Part shown: positions 24,716 through 35,914 of the stretch, in pieces
Numbering within the stretch: the first letter of the stretch is position 1
How the letters are laid out: each line of letters opens with the position of its first letter
DNA from: Aspidiotus rigidus
Lineage: Eukaryota; Arthropoda; Insecta; Hemiptera; Diaspididae
Direction of reading: 5' to 3'
Length of the DNA stretch: 64,000 bases
NCBI GenBank assembly: GCA_035079385.1
Contig: JAVHKY010000027.1
Location: forward strand, 2,170,001-2,234,000
Notes under the pieces: model-generated
Told to the model about the DNA's origin: nothing
The model's database searches: none
The model's input: only the letters and a program-made list of their open reading frames with translations
Program-made: the position numbers and the translations under genes

Positions 24716-25066
24716 CTTGCAAAACACGAGTGCACGTGGTAGAGGGCGTATAATTCATCGGATAATTAGGCGAATAAAATTCTTTTTTATTTCTGTCTCC
24801 GACAACAAAACTATCGCAGTTCGTCAAACCACCCATCGTCTCACCCGCCAGTAAACGCGATTCTCGGGTATTTCTTGCATCTATTTCTTCGTTCTGTGAG
24901 ACAGCTTTGGATTTGCGGCTGAAAATAGTAGCATTAATGTTTCCCGATGCTGAGCCTGTCGCAGCAGTCAGTGCGGTAGAAACAGTTTTCTTCTTCGTCG
25001 CCGTTTTGGAAGTATTTTTTTGTAAGGAAGTATGGATTTCTGATTGCATATAAACGTAAGACGAAC
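24716..25066 (-). CDS. Internal exon of a CUB-domain protein (linker plus start of CUB)
   Basis: The exon runs from an acceptor (CTGATTTGTTTTAG, exon starting G at 25066) to an AAG|GTAGGT donor (last exon base 24716). It is 351 nt, phase 1 at both ends. It encodes SSYVYMQSEI, then a Lys/Thr/Ser/Ala-rich linker of about 70 residues, then CDSFVVGDRN and EFYSPNYPMNYTPSTTC, followed by TRVLQ. C-x(n)-F.SPNYP..Y....C.RV is the N-terminal half of a CUB domain, up to its first disulfide. CUB domains mediate extracellular binding. A single CUB opening after a low-complexity linker, ending in C.RVL, recalls Neto (neuropilin/tolloid-like), which is my guess only. Its likely 5' partner is 61712-61664. 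I found no downstream CUB exon in the window. Confidence 0.8.
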
Positions 25067-25448
25067 CTAAAACAAATCAGAACAAATATCCATCATAACG
25101 TACATGTATTACAAATGGGGGCGATACAATTTTCATCGTTCTAAACGAACATCATATGCAACATCCTACTGTTTCTTTTTGTCTAAACTCCGCGATTTTC
25201 CAAAGATAACACGTCCTTGACATAAGATCGGGAACAGATCCAGAAGAGAATTTTCGGAGGGGATGAGTCTAAAAGCCTTAATACGAAAAAGCCTGACCTA
25301 ATGAACTTCCTCCGGCCTTCTCCCGGCCCCGTCTCGTATAGGTCCGTTTTTAAAGACCTGAATAGGGAGATTTTCCCAGAAGGTTTGGTAAGTATCAGTT
25401 TCCATATGAGGACAGAAGCAGTTGTAGATGATGAAATTGTATGCTCGA

Positions 25449-25527
25449 CTCTGAATGAAAACTTGATGGAGATTGTGTACCTTTTCTGGCATAATTTTAT
25501 TTATGAACCAGATGACAAATGCCGCAA
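25449..25527 (+). repeat. 79 bp dispersed repeat, copy 2
   Basis: This copy lies in an 80-codon open frame (25301-25540). The frame here (ENLMEIVYLFWHNFIYEPDD) has a degenerate counterpart in the copy at 23318-23400 (ETLIEIVDLL, stop, NYFIHQLN), so both probably descend from a mobile-element coding region. No family recognised. Confidence 0.5.
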
Positions 25528-27039
25528 GTTTTTACGGTGAACTGATAACGAAAAACGGGACACATTGTAGGTAAGATGCGATAACAAAGATAATTTCTAT
25601 GCTGAATGAGGATGAGCGCTTTCCAAATAGAAGAGTTTTTAGCGATCAGCACCTACGAAAGTGCGAAAAAGTCTGAAACCGATCGTGCAAAATCATTAAA
25701 AAAGCGAAGCTATTCGATGAGTTACAAACGTCGTCTGCGATAAACGCTATCACACATTTTTATTCATTGAATCTAGATGTATACCAGCGTATAATACAAA
25801 TAACATGCAGACGCGATGAGACCCGAAAATCCAACCGAATTTTCCGTCCCGATTGACCGTCCGCATAATTCAAGGAATATGAGAAACCGCTTTTTCGAAT
25901 CATTTATGTATCTTTTTGGATCTTTTTGTGAGAACGAGAATTACTGCTAAACGATACAATCTTTGTATTCCCGAGACGCTGATGGTGTCCGTAAGTTATG
26001 TTATATGCACAAAATTCGATTAGGTATCTAACCGGAAAATTTACGTATCGCGGTCCACGAAATCCGTTACTTATGCTTTCGGTCGCATTAGCAAGAATCA
26101 GCTTATTTTCGCCCGAAGTTACTGGTCAATTGCCGAGGGTCCATTCGGGTAGCAATTGTAAGAACACATTCTATTTGCCCAAATATTACAGTCGACAGAT
26201 AACGTACACGAAGCAGTCGACATTCTGTATCATCAAATTCGTAAGAGTTAGTTTAATACGACTTATGAAATTTATTACCGTATGAAAATATTTACGCTGG
26301 AGCACATGTGCACTATGAATTATACAAAATCAATGACATGTACGCTTTTCGGTGTGCACTCGTATCAATTAAGAAAAAACCGTCATCATTGATAACAGTG
26401 CAGTGTCCACCAACAATGATGTGGTTATTACGAAGGGAAAAAGATAATAGATACTCCTAATTGCCGCTAATCACGCGAGATCAATAAACGAAGAGTCAAA
26501 TGATGAAATGCATTGAATGTACTCCAATAATAAACAGTACAAACAAGACAACTTACATCCTAAATACTATAGTTATCGAACGCGATGATGTGAAGCGAAG
26601 TCAAGTGCCTCCAAATTTATTAAACCCACAAAGTATTTGGACTTATGAATCTCACATTTTTTTGAGCTCTTTCGTTCACAACATTGAAATATCAAAGAAG
26701 CTCGTTCCAAAATATCCGAATCCTTCTTTTGTAACATAAATGACAAGCATGTTTGCTTGAAGACAGCAAGATCTACTCCGTGCACATCAACATCAGATTT
26801 TGTCCCAACTTAGTGAGACATGTAGATGATTATCCTCTGCAGTCTGGTCGATAAGCCGAAAAAAAAAGAGTTGAACCTGTTCAGGACACCCGAATAAAAA
26901 TTCTAGCCATGGAGCCACGTTATAAACCCCAAAAGAGGCCCCCTCCAATTGCGGGTTGCCTAACTGAAGGCGGGTCATAATCCATAAGTGTCTGATGTAT
27001 TTCTTTTGGTCCGCAATTTGTATGATTTCCCATGTAATT

Positions 27040-27984
27040 GTAACCACTGAATCCGAAAAAAAAAAAATTCTAAAAAAATTCTCTGGACTTTTAGGGGGGC
27101 GCAGAAAGGTCAAAAACACACAAAATGGGGAAGAAATTGACATAGAATTTTTCACTACATAAACACGGTGTATGAATGAAATTTAGCGTAGAACTCGAGA
27201 AAAATACAAAAAAAATTCTTCCGACTCTCCAAAGGCCCAGTAGACCCCCACTCCCAGAATTGAGAGAAAAAAATTGAGTTTTTAGTAAAAGTTTTCATGG
27301 ATTGTAAAGTAGAATTCAACGTACATTTTGAAAAAATTATTAAAAATATTCTACATGCCGAGAGGTTAAAGAAATATTGAAAATTCAAGATAAAATTGTG
27401 CTGTTTTTTTAGTAAAAATGTCGATGTATTGGTATACAAAATTGATCGTCATTGAACAAATTTTTTCTCTCTTTACAAGAAATTTAAAAGAATAAGAACT
27501 TTATTAATAGAGTACTTCATAAAAGTGCGAGTAATTCACAGAAAAACATGAAGTAATTGTACCGTACATTATCGGTATTTTTCTATTGAATAAGTTTTTA
27601 TTCGCCTCCGTCTCCTATGAAACTTGGAAAAATATTTCCAAAACTTTTAATGAATTAACAATTAATTTTACTGACTTATATCGGACATCGATATCTTTAT
27701 TCAGAAATACTCGAGTATTTGAGTCCCTTCGGCCTCATTTCAGTGTACAAAGAATTTTTTTAGTATTTTTCGCGAATTCTACGCTAAGTTCGATGTCAAT
27801 AACCGAGTTGATATAGTGAAAAATTCCATGTCAACTTCCTCATCCCATCCCATCCCATCCCATCCCATCCCATCCCATCCCATCCCATCCCATTCCATCC
27901 CATCCCATTTTTTTTTTTTTACCTCTCTGCGCCTCCCCAAATGTCCGGAGAACTTTTTTAGAATTTTTTTCGGATTCAGCGGTT
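27040..27984. repeat. 945 bp foldback with ~200 bp arms
   Basis: The left arm (27040-27220) and right arm (27749-27984) are inverted copies at roughly 75-80%. Shared blocks include CTGAATCCGAAAAAAA, AATTCTAAAAAA.TTCTC.GGAC, GAATTTTTCACTA and TTAGCGTAGAA. The middle 530 bp is AT-rich and unmatched. The right arm is longer because a CATCC array has expanded inside it. No transposase frame. Confidence 0.75.
27841..27908 (+). repeat. CATCC pentamer microsatellite
   Basis: About 13 tandem copies of CATCC with one variant (CATTC), ending in a T homopolymer. It lies within the right arm of the 27.0-28.0 kb foldback; the matching place in the left arm has only a single 'aaatgggg'. Confidence 0.95.
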
Positions 27985-28125
27985 AAAATGTCAACTCTCG
28001 AACTATATATACATGAATTTCGACTCTTGAGCTATAATATATGATACGAGAGGGACTTAGAAGTAAATTTAGACTTTCAAGTCATGATATATGATAAGAA
28101 GGAAAAAAACGTCGAAAAATTCTTA
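27985..28125 (+). repeat. Dispersed AT-rich minisatellite, copy 3
   Basis: Three forward units: 'ctcgaactatatatacatga', 'gagctataatatatgatacg' with 'agagggacttagaa', and 'caagtcatgatatatgataa'. Same family as 42.7-43.3 kb. Confidence 0.65.
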
Positions 28126-28610
28126 CATACATTATGATACAAGGAACTCGGGAGAACTTCAACCAAAACCAATTCAACCCAAGGAACAGGATTTCTGCGT
28201 CCCTCGTTCAACTCCATTAAGAGAACCGCAATTTTTAGCCTATATAACATAGTATTGAAAGTAAATTGTGATCCGCTGTCTTCGCCATTGTCAGCAAGAC
28301 AAATCGAGGTCAATTTTCCTCTTACATATTGCTCTTTTCAAACTCATTGTTTGAAGCCGTACCTAGTTGCTCTCGCTTTCCATCACTACGTCTGATTGTA
28401 AAATGATGAACAATTGACGTTCTTGATTCGGGATTCGGTCACGCGTCGACTTCAGTGCCCAACCAAAAATGATTTCATCTCAAATCTCGACGTCTGGGCA
28501 ATGAAAAAAAAGTCGTCGACACATTTTTTTACGATCGGTACGTTCGCACATAGTTCACTTATTGTACTTAAGGAAGTCACAGAGACGCGTGTATCAATAA
28601 AAGATAGAAA

Positions 28611-29584
28611 ATGGCACGTAAAGTAAGTGTAACGTCTTCGTAGCTTCAATCCTCAGAACGTTGTACGCATTATAAGTAAGACAGCCACTTAATACGCCGA
28701 GGATGGGAAGCATCGTGATGCATACGAGTAGCGCGAAACTATATTATAGGCACGACGGTCACATTTTTATTTCATTTATTGCCAACACTACGCTGCTTCC
28801 TCTTCCTCTACGTTATTCTCACCGAGCCATTGTTTGTACAGCAAGAAGTAAGGGAAAAAGAATCTTCGACTAGAGTAAACTCGGAACGCACCGCACAATA
28901 ACGCATTTAATGGGATGAGACTTGTTACAGAAGCTCGTAGTCGCATCACGAGGGAAATCCACATTGCTTAGCGAATTCAAAAAAGTATAAGTACTTCTGT
29001 TTTGTGGGGATAAATTTTTGAACACATTTCTTCTCTTATCTTATTTTCTTTTTAGATTAGTGTACGCCTACTAATGAAAGATGATTTGGAATATCAATTA
29101 CAATGGTGTATTTCGTACATGGGAATTGTTGAAAAGCTAATATCCAGAAACCCTCCGGATGTCGAGGAAAAAAAATTACATCGTCACAGAACAATACGGG
29201 AAACTACATCTCATTCTTCCTCTGCCACGTCCAGATTTTATCGACTGAATTCTCATACCACGCGATACCAAAGTTTACAACTCGTCTCCACTGCACTTTT
29301 ACAAAATGTGGCATTTTGCACGTAGGTAACAAGCACTTTTTTTCATTTGGGCTATCAAGACGCTCCTATAAAATAATAGCAATCATTCCCATTTCCCGAA
29401 AATTCAGCTTCACGTGGCCTAGATTTTCAAACTGATTGACCACAATTTTACAATTAAATAATCCGCACTCCTGTTTAGGATACAAGAAGCTATTACATTT
29501 CCTCCTAACCGAAAGATCGAGAGCAAATTCCAAAACTCCGTTTTTCCATACAAAAGATTCATTCAGAGATCGACCGTAAGTTAG
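28611..29584 (+). CDS. Putative three-exon gene, 127 residues (unrecognised)
   Basis: Exon 1 (coding 28611-28622, ATG GCA CGT AAA) ends at a strong GTAAGT donor. Exon 2 (29056-29321) follows a TTATTTTCTTTTTAG acceptor, is open throughout and ends at GTAGGT. Exon 3 (29479-29584) follows a CTCCTGTTTAG acceptor and ends at TAG (29582-29584), with AATAAA at 29633-29638. The phases (0, then 2) join into one frame beginning MARKISVRLLMKDDLEYQLQ. The middle is Ser/Thr/Arg-rich. There is no signal peptide or known domain. It lies antisense within the proposed CUB-gene intron. AT-rich sequence supplies plausible splice sites by chance, so this could be spurious. Confidence 0.3.
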
Positions 29585-29834
29585 GTTAACAAGTTCTCAG
29601 AGTATACTGTATGCTAAACTCATTAGTTCTAAAATAAATCTTACGGTGTGCAAAATCATTTCTTTTTATTTATTTATTTATCTGTGGAATTACCGTACAA
29701 CGTGCAATGTTGTCTTCGACAATTCAACGTCTAAGAGGGTCACTCGCGGTGGATACCGGGTAAAATGTCATAGAACAGCTTCTCAACAGATAGTATAAAT
29801 CTAGAATACTGTATGTGAAACTCCCCCTTGTTTA

Positions 29835-30392
29835 GTTTACTATGGGGAATGGGAAGAAGGGGATTAACTAGAGTGGCTTGAAGCATTGGAAAACGTGCTG
29901 AAATTGTATCAGAGGAAAATATCGAGATACGTATATAAATAATTACGAAGAGATTTTATCGAGAATTTAACAATATGATTTTGTTGTAACGAGAAGGAGA
30001 CGCCCGCTCGAACGATTCTTTTTCTATTTGGAACCTGACGGGCAGAAAATGACCATTAACGAGAGTAAGATTTGGGATCGTACAAGTCCTTAACGGGTTG
30101 AACCAGAATAATAAGAAATTCTATTTGTCTATAAACGAGTACTTACATCGATTGGAACCTTCAGGAATTGCTGAGTCAGCATCTGCAGATCAGACATCGT
30201 ATCGCAAATGTTTGTTATCGTTTAAACGTAATTCGCAACCGGAAATCGTAGGCAGCGAAAAAGTATTAATGAAAAAGTTTCGCGGCGGGAGATATTGAAA
30301 ATGGCTTGATTTTTAATTGCTATGGATTTTGTTACTGGTTTATTAGCCGAATATTGCCGCGGCGATTGAAGTCAAAAATCGCAGATTTTCGC
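29835..30392 (+). repeat. ~600 bp dispersed repeat family, copy 1
   Basis: It aligns with 45644-46254 in the same orientation at roughly 75-80%. The best shared block is 'atcgtacaagtccttaacgg', continuing through 'ccagaataataagaa', 'gtacttacatcgattggaac' and 'acatcgtatcgcaaatgttt'. Both frames of the core contain stops in one copy or the other. No terminal repeats or target duplications are evident, and the family is not recognised. Confidence 0.75.
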
Positions 30393-30419
30393 CACCACCT
30401 AAGTCTTATATACTGCGTC

Positions 30420-30770
30420 TATGTACAGGTTGTATATGCCCGATATAATCCTAGCTAGTATACAAGGAGAGGTCAGAGCCGTACGGACGTACGGACGCAA
30501 ATTCAGGAATCAGGCTTTAGGGGAAAGGCTAGCTTTATACTTGGGTTTCGGAATTCGGGGAAGGGGACATTAGACTTAGTATAATGGAGGCCAAAGGCCG
30601 AAATTTATCCATGGTCCTATATTAGGCCTACTATAATGAAGGCTCAGTACTAATGCCCACTAGACTTATTCAAAACAAATTCGCTCGTCCCCCGAAAGCT
30701 ACTTTTAGTTTCACAATTAGTATACTAGACTTATATTGAGCTCTCATTTTACTAGGACTCATATACAATA
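30420..30770 (+). repeat. Diverged repeat, possibly shared with 53.0-53.2 kb
   Basis: It contains 'tagtataatggaggccaaag' with 'gccgaaattt', resembling 'tagtataatgaagtctgaag' with 'gccaaaactt' at 53042. Internally, 'ta(g/c)tataatg.aggc' recurs twice. Similarity is about 70% over about 100 bases. Confidence 0.4.
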
Positions 30771-30999
30771 AACTATCAATTCGCAGAATTTAAAATTCGG
30801 GGCTGGGTTCAGTAAAGACGTGGAAATTTCCTGCCGGCAAGATTCCTTGAATGAACATTCAACATAATAATTTAATTATATTGAAGGTTTTACAGAAAGA
30901 GAAAAAATTGGCGTAGCATGGTTTCGAGATGGTATACGTACTGGAAGCTCCTCGAAGCTTTGACAGTTTGAACTTTCAACACCTCACCTGTACGATGCA

Positions 31000-32360
31000 T
31001 TAATCGTATAAAACTTTTGTCGGAGTGAGAAGCCTCGTATTTTCCTATGCATTCAGGTTGAAAAGCGACGGAGACGCAACAGGTGGGCGTAAAAAGTTTT
31101 CACCACCGCCGAAAAGACAACGTATGAAGACGACAGATTCCGCCGCCTCGTTATCATTCTCATTATCGCGAGTGTCAAAATGTGTACTTTTATAGTGTAC
31201 TTACTAATACATTATGTACCTACACATACAACACTCTTCTACGTCTTGTCGTCAGTCGCGAAAGTAAATCTGACGACGCGCAGTTCCGAACGAACAAAGA
31301 TCTAGTCGCTGGAGAGATGTCGCACGTGGCGGTGTTGGAAGACATGTACACGATATGACGCGTGATGACGTGATACGGTTCACACCACTTGATGCGAATG
31401 AATTCACTTCATCTCGTGTTCATGGGAAATATTGCAAAATAGTCGTTTATATTTCTACATTCTCCACCGCGATAAGACTTTTTCTTCTTTTCCCTTTTCG
31501 CTTCGCTTCGCTCGCTACTCTCCGATTTCGTCGTGCATTTTGTAAAATGCATGAAAGTTCGCGTGCGCAAACGTTGCACTATTAAGCTGGTATGAGGCGT
31601 AAGGTACAACTCGGAAATTTATTAGTTTGAATTTTACACATATAGTATTCGTTAAACGAAAATAATGAACGAAACCGACGCGATGTCGGTTTCCACGAGG
31701 AAAGCGAAAACTGGCAGTCTTCGGCGTATCAATGCGAAATTCCTATTTTCTGGCGCTGGAATTAGGATTAATAGCGCATTTTATCGGATTGAAAAGGTAT
31801 GCGGCGTGGTCGGGGGTCGTACGTATATGGTAATACAGTACGTAACCGTACCTTACGTTCTTGTATGAACGTGTAAGAAGACGCGACGACCGACGATAAT
31901 ACGAGTATGTCGTATTACTGCGAAAATGTACCAGACGACTATACTTATGTATATACGTATATCAGTAATAGGTATCACTAAAACGTGTTTAACGGGGTTT
32001 CAATAATTCGAAGAATTTTCTGCCCGCCCTTAACGTCGCGTCGCGTCTCGCAATAAATCGAGCGTTCACGATAACTTCCTTACAGATAATGAGAAATGAA
32101 CTCGTGTCGTCTTTCTAAGCGATTAACCCAACCCATACGTCGAAGTCGTCATCGAGTGCTTCCCTTTATTAATTTAACTACGATTAATGCTATCTAGGTG
32201 AGCGCAAACTGGTGCTTTTTGGCGCTTCGCCGATGAACTATGTTAAAAGTTATTAGTATACCAAGAAGGCACTCCAAGTCGAAGACAAATACGACTCACT
32301 GTCGTACATATTTTTAGAACCGTATGCGACAATGATAATGCTTTTTTAGCGGAGAACCCG
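31000..32360. other. CpG-rich stretch without a supportable gene
   Basis: CpG density is higher here than in the flanks (31000-31900), and several short open frames occur. One (31665-31796) ends at a plausible AAAAG|GTATGC donor but has no start or upstream partner I can support. It could be a regulatory segment of the intron. Confidence 0.35.
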
Positions 32361-32394
32361 CAATCTACGAGTATTTTGTTGGAGAAGGGAGGGG

Positions 32395-32560
32395 GAGGAT
32401 ATCCTCAGAGTCCGGCTGTCCGCGTCCTACTTTTGTGACTTCATCATTCACGAAAAAATGTCCTAGATGATGAGGATGATGATAGGAGGGGGGACTTGAA
32501 AGAATTTCGACCTTTCTTGAACTGCATGAGACTATTTTTACCGCTGGAACTTGGAAGGGA
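32395..32560 (+). repeat. Dispersed minisatellite, copy 4
   Basis: 'cttttgtgacttcatcattc' is followed by 'gatgatgataggaggg', 'gggacttgaaagaatttcga'. The same order ('cttttgtgacgtcatcattt', 'gagggacttgaaaatatttc') appears at 33533-33590. Confidence 0.6.
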
Positions 32561-32813
32561 TGGTGGTATTGGTGTTGGACTAGGACCATTTTTGGCAATT
32601 TGGATCTTTGCCAGACATCACATGGCGTACGGTAAATTTTTCGTAATACTCGCCTCATAGAATAGGTTATCTGTTAAAATGTTGACTTCGAGCTACAGAT
32701 TGTTCTATGACGTAGTCAGATCATGACACCACAGGGAATGATCTATGACGTCAACAGATTGCAACTTGTAAGAAAAAATAGAATACACGAAATCACTTTG
32801 CCTCGATGTATAA

Positions 32814-32933
32814 GTGACCTGCGACCTATCGGTAAGAACACCATTTCTGTCTAATTAGATACGGGATCCAATTACACAGAAATAATGTTCCTGTCAGTGA
32901 GTAATGAGCATCTTTTTTTCATCAGAAGTCATA
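32814..32933. mobile_element. Foldback element, copy 2 (partly deleted)
   Basis: It is related to 20101-20241, sharing GTGACCTGC, TAAGAACACCATTTCTGTCT and ATGTTCCTGTCAGTGAGTAA then TGAGCATCTT. The left arm lacks the 'gagaaaaggtgctcattgcc' portion, so the arms are unequal and the hairpin is weaker. Confidence 0.65.
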
Positions 32934-33524
32934 TATTTCAAAGAATCGGAATTGATGGAATTATGTACTAGGGACTATACGAAACGCGCGAAGAAAAATA
33001 AATTAAAACGGTCCCCTTCAGGACAATCAATATTATTTCCTAACAGTTGAGGGACCATAAGTAATCTTGCACTTTCAAGCCTCGTTTTCGTTTATTTACC
33101 CGGAGAAGTGTATTTTCTTACATATTTTATAACAGTGTCGAGAGAGTGCTCTTTTCTTATCCTTCTTTCTTCCTTTCGGTCTCCTTTTCCAAGAACACGC
33201 TCTAAAGATGTTCGGTTTGTCAAGCAAACTTGTTCTTACGCCGTTAAGATAATTAAGAAATGGTCTTACTATTATCAATATCAAAAATCTTGCCACTTGA
33301 TTATCGGACTACTATTTAGCAATATCGATAAGCACCGGCGTAATAGAGCTCGGTAGCTTATGTACTCGCAACATTGAATGCGAGTGCCGATGCGGCGCTA
33401 AAATTTGTAAGAACGGCAAAGCGTTCTTACATAATATACAAACTCAATAAAGTGTACTGCTTTAAAATAATGTTCTTCAAGGCAATGTGCATTTAAAATT
33501 GAAATACAATTACCTAAATAGAGA

Positions 33525-33627
33525 ACGGGCGACTTTTGTGACGTCATCATTTTTGAGGGACTTGAAAATATTTCGACTCTAAAACTATATAGTACGTATG
33601 ATGGTAGGGAGCTATATGTATACGATG

Positions 33628-33678
<51 letters not shown>

Positions 33679-33720
33679 GGAAAAATGTCGACTCTCGAAC
33701 TAAACAAGATGATGAGGAAC
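33525..33720 (+). repeat. Dispersed minisatellite, copy 5, with an (AG)n run
   Basis: Units of the 'gactctaaaactatatag' / 'gggagctatatgtatacgat' type surround a pure (AG)23 microsatellite at 33631-33676, after which 'ttggaaaaatgtcgactctc' resumes the unit. Confidence 0.75.
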
Positions 33721-34310
33721 CACGTGTGATAGGATTGGGAATTGAAAAATTTTTATTTCTTGATCAAATCTAATGCGTCTTTTCCTAAGACTAGCTGTTT
33801 CCTATGGATCTGCGAAGCTTGCGTGTTCTCTGCTGCCATTGCAGAGATCGCAATGGCACCCAATTTTTTTTTAATGAAGAACCCACCATTACTCTTTCAC
33901 CCTTATAATATCCACAAATGTGTCTTCATCTTTGCAATTTTTCTTCTTCCCAAATACTACTGACGCGACGGGCTCACCTGCTCTGAGCTTGTTCGCCTTC
34001 CCCTCACTTTCCAATGTTCCTAAATTGGGTCAACGTCGTTGAGTCATAGTAACGTACTCCTCCAACAAAACTTTTCAAAAAATATCTGAAGCAATCTGAA
34101 GAAAAATTATATATCAAGTAGGAATTAAAGTCATGCGCAAACTGCGCGAGAGCACAGAATGCAGAAGTATCAGATACAAAAGTTGCACAAGTATGCGCGA
34201 AGGTACGAAAATATACGCGCTGATTCTCAGAATTCCAAAGGGAGAAACCTTTAATAAAAACCTAAATAAATTAATTAAACGATATTATTTATTCTTCATT
34301 TTCAAAACGC

Positions 34311-34880
34311 TTAGTAGTCCAATCAAATTAAACATGAACCTGGCACTGTCCTCCAGCATAGATTTTCTTCTGCATATTTCTCGGATATGATCTCCACAAG
34401 AACTCTAAGAAGTTCCCCACCTAAAAGTGTGGTGCTTTCTCCTTCAGAGGGTCGAGCGTCCGACAAAAATAATTTTTTTCAATTTTTCTCGCGAACCACG
34501 CAAGCTACCAAGAAAATATCTCAGTAATAATTAACAATAAAAATGTACACACTTTTCCTTCTAAAATAGCTGTCTTGCGGGAGTCATCTTGAGGGCGTCT
34601 TTACTCGATTTTTATTGTGTTCATCGAAAAATGACAAAAATACATTTTTATTGTAAATTTGTTGACGATTGTTTTTGTAAAGAGGTATTTTCATGGTAGA
34701 TTGCGGGGTTCGCGAGAAAAATCGAAAAAAACGATTTTTGTCGGACGTTTGATTCCTTGGGGGAAACAGCATTACTTTTCAGGCGGTGAACTTCGTAAAG
34801 ATCATTTCCGACAAATATACACAAGAAAATCTATGCTGGAGGATAGTGCCGGGTTCGCCTTTTTCAATTTCTAGGACTAT
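34311..34880. repeat. 570 bp foldback, ~75-80% arms
   Basis: The left arm (34311-34520) and right arm (34660-34880) pair over their length. Shared blocks are GGCACT.TCCTCCAGCATAGA, TCGGA.ATGATCT, the most conserved CGTCCGACAAAAAT (34457 and ending 34747), and TTTTTCTCGCGAACC. The middle also pairs (ACAATAAAAATGTA...). There are no clear target duplications. No transposase; small frames in the arms (LALSSSIDFLLHIS) may be relics. Confidence 0.75.
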
Positions 34881-35370
34881 AATGCACAATATGTCCTTGC
34901 TGTCCACATCTGGCTCCATGTATAGCGCTCTCTCAACTGAGTACAAGAAACTATTATTGTCCTTCAGACCAGCATCATTGAACGAATCACCTTTCGAAGG
35001 AAAGAATTATTCGTTTAATTCCTTCGTTTACATATAGGGGCGCTAGGAGACTTCCTAAAGTAGATTTACAACATTCGACCACCCTGGATTGGTCCCAAAG
35101 TTCAGCCTTGAATTTACTCACATTGCGCATTGGCGCATCATGCCAAACAAGAAGCGCGTTTTAATGTAGATACGCCGAGAACTCAGAAAGGAAAAGATTT
35201 GTATCAACAAAAATACCCATGTATTGGAACAAAAACAATGCTGGCTGGCCACAGAGAAATAAACGTCTGAAATTTTCTTATTCCAGGCGGTTAGAAGGGA
35301 AATACTCTTTTTAAAAATAAGGAAATGTTTCTCAATGAAGACGCGCAATAGAATGAAGAATAGAAGATAG

Positions 35371-35914
35371 ATTTTAGGTAATGAGGGCGGCTCAGTGGCG
35401 TAGTGGTAAGACCACGGCCTTGTATTCCGAAGGTCCGCGGTTCGACCCCAGCTACGAGTAAACGTTAACAGTAACAGGTTAATTCACGAACATTCACTTC
35501 TACCATCGTGTTATCTGTTAACGTCACTGAGCTGATCAACCCGTATCAACAACGAGTCGGTTAATCTGGGAGTGAAGATTACCGGCAGTATCTAAACGTT
35601 CGAACAGGCTTATGCGCGAGACGGGAAAGTTGTGGAACTGGTTCAGCGTCGTGAAGACGCGGTTAACCGGCTAAACCAACATCCCCTATCTCAAGCATAC
35701 ACGCGCACGGAAAATAAAAGTGAAACGAATTTTGTAGTAATAATAGCGCTTGATTTCGTCACCTTCCCAAGCCGGACTTGGTCACCGTGGGAAGTGTAGA
35801 CCTGTAAAACCGCACCATAATAACGTAATAACGTTGGTTGCGAGGCCTTTGGCCAAATTGGCGTAAGATAGGCTATTATTATTATTATTATTATTATTAT
35901 TTTAGGTAATGAGG
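35371..35914 (+). mobile_element. tRNA-derived SINE with 16 bp target-site duplications
   Basis: Direct repeats ATTTTAGGTAATGAGG flank the element (35371-35386, 35899-35914, overlapping the tail). The body starts at 35387 with a tRNA-like head carrying Pol III promoter boxes: A box TGGCGTAGTGG at 35396-35406 and B box GGTTCGACCCC at about 35441-35451. A tRNA-unrelated body of about 430 bases follows, ending in a (TTA)n tail at about 35877-35900. Exact duplications and intact boxes mark a young retroposon, mobilised in trans by a LINE. It is not a functional tRNA gene. Confidence 0.92.

Noticed and set aside
27841..27908. CRISPR-like or telomere-like array
   Set aside because: A pure 5-base tandem without spacers, in a eukaryotic setting; not CRISPR, and not the TTAGG insect telomere repeat.
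35387..35462. Possible tRNA gene from the A and B boxes
   Set aside because: The acceptor ends do not pair well, the sequence runs on into a 430 bp body with a TTA tail, and target duplications flank the whole unit, so it is a SINE head.
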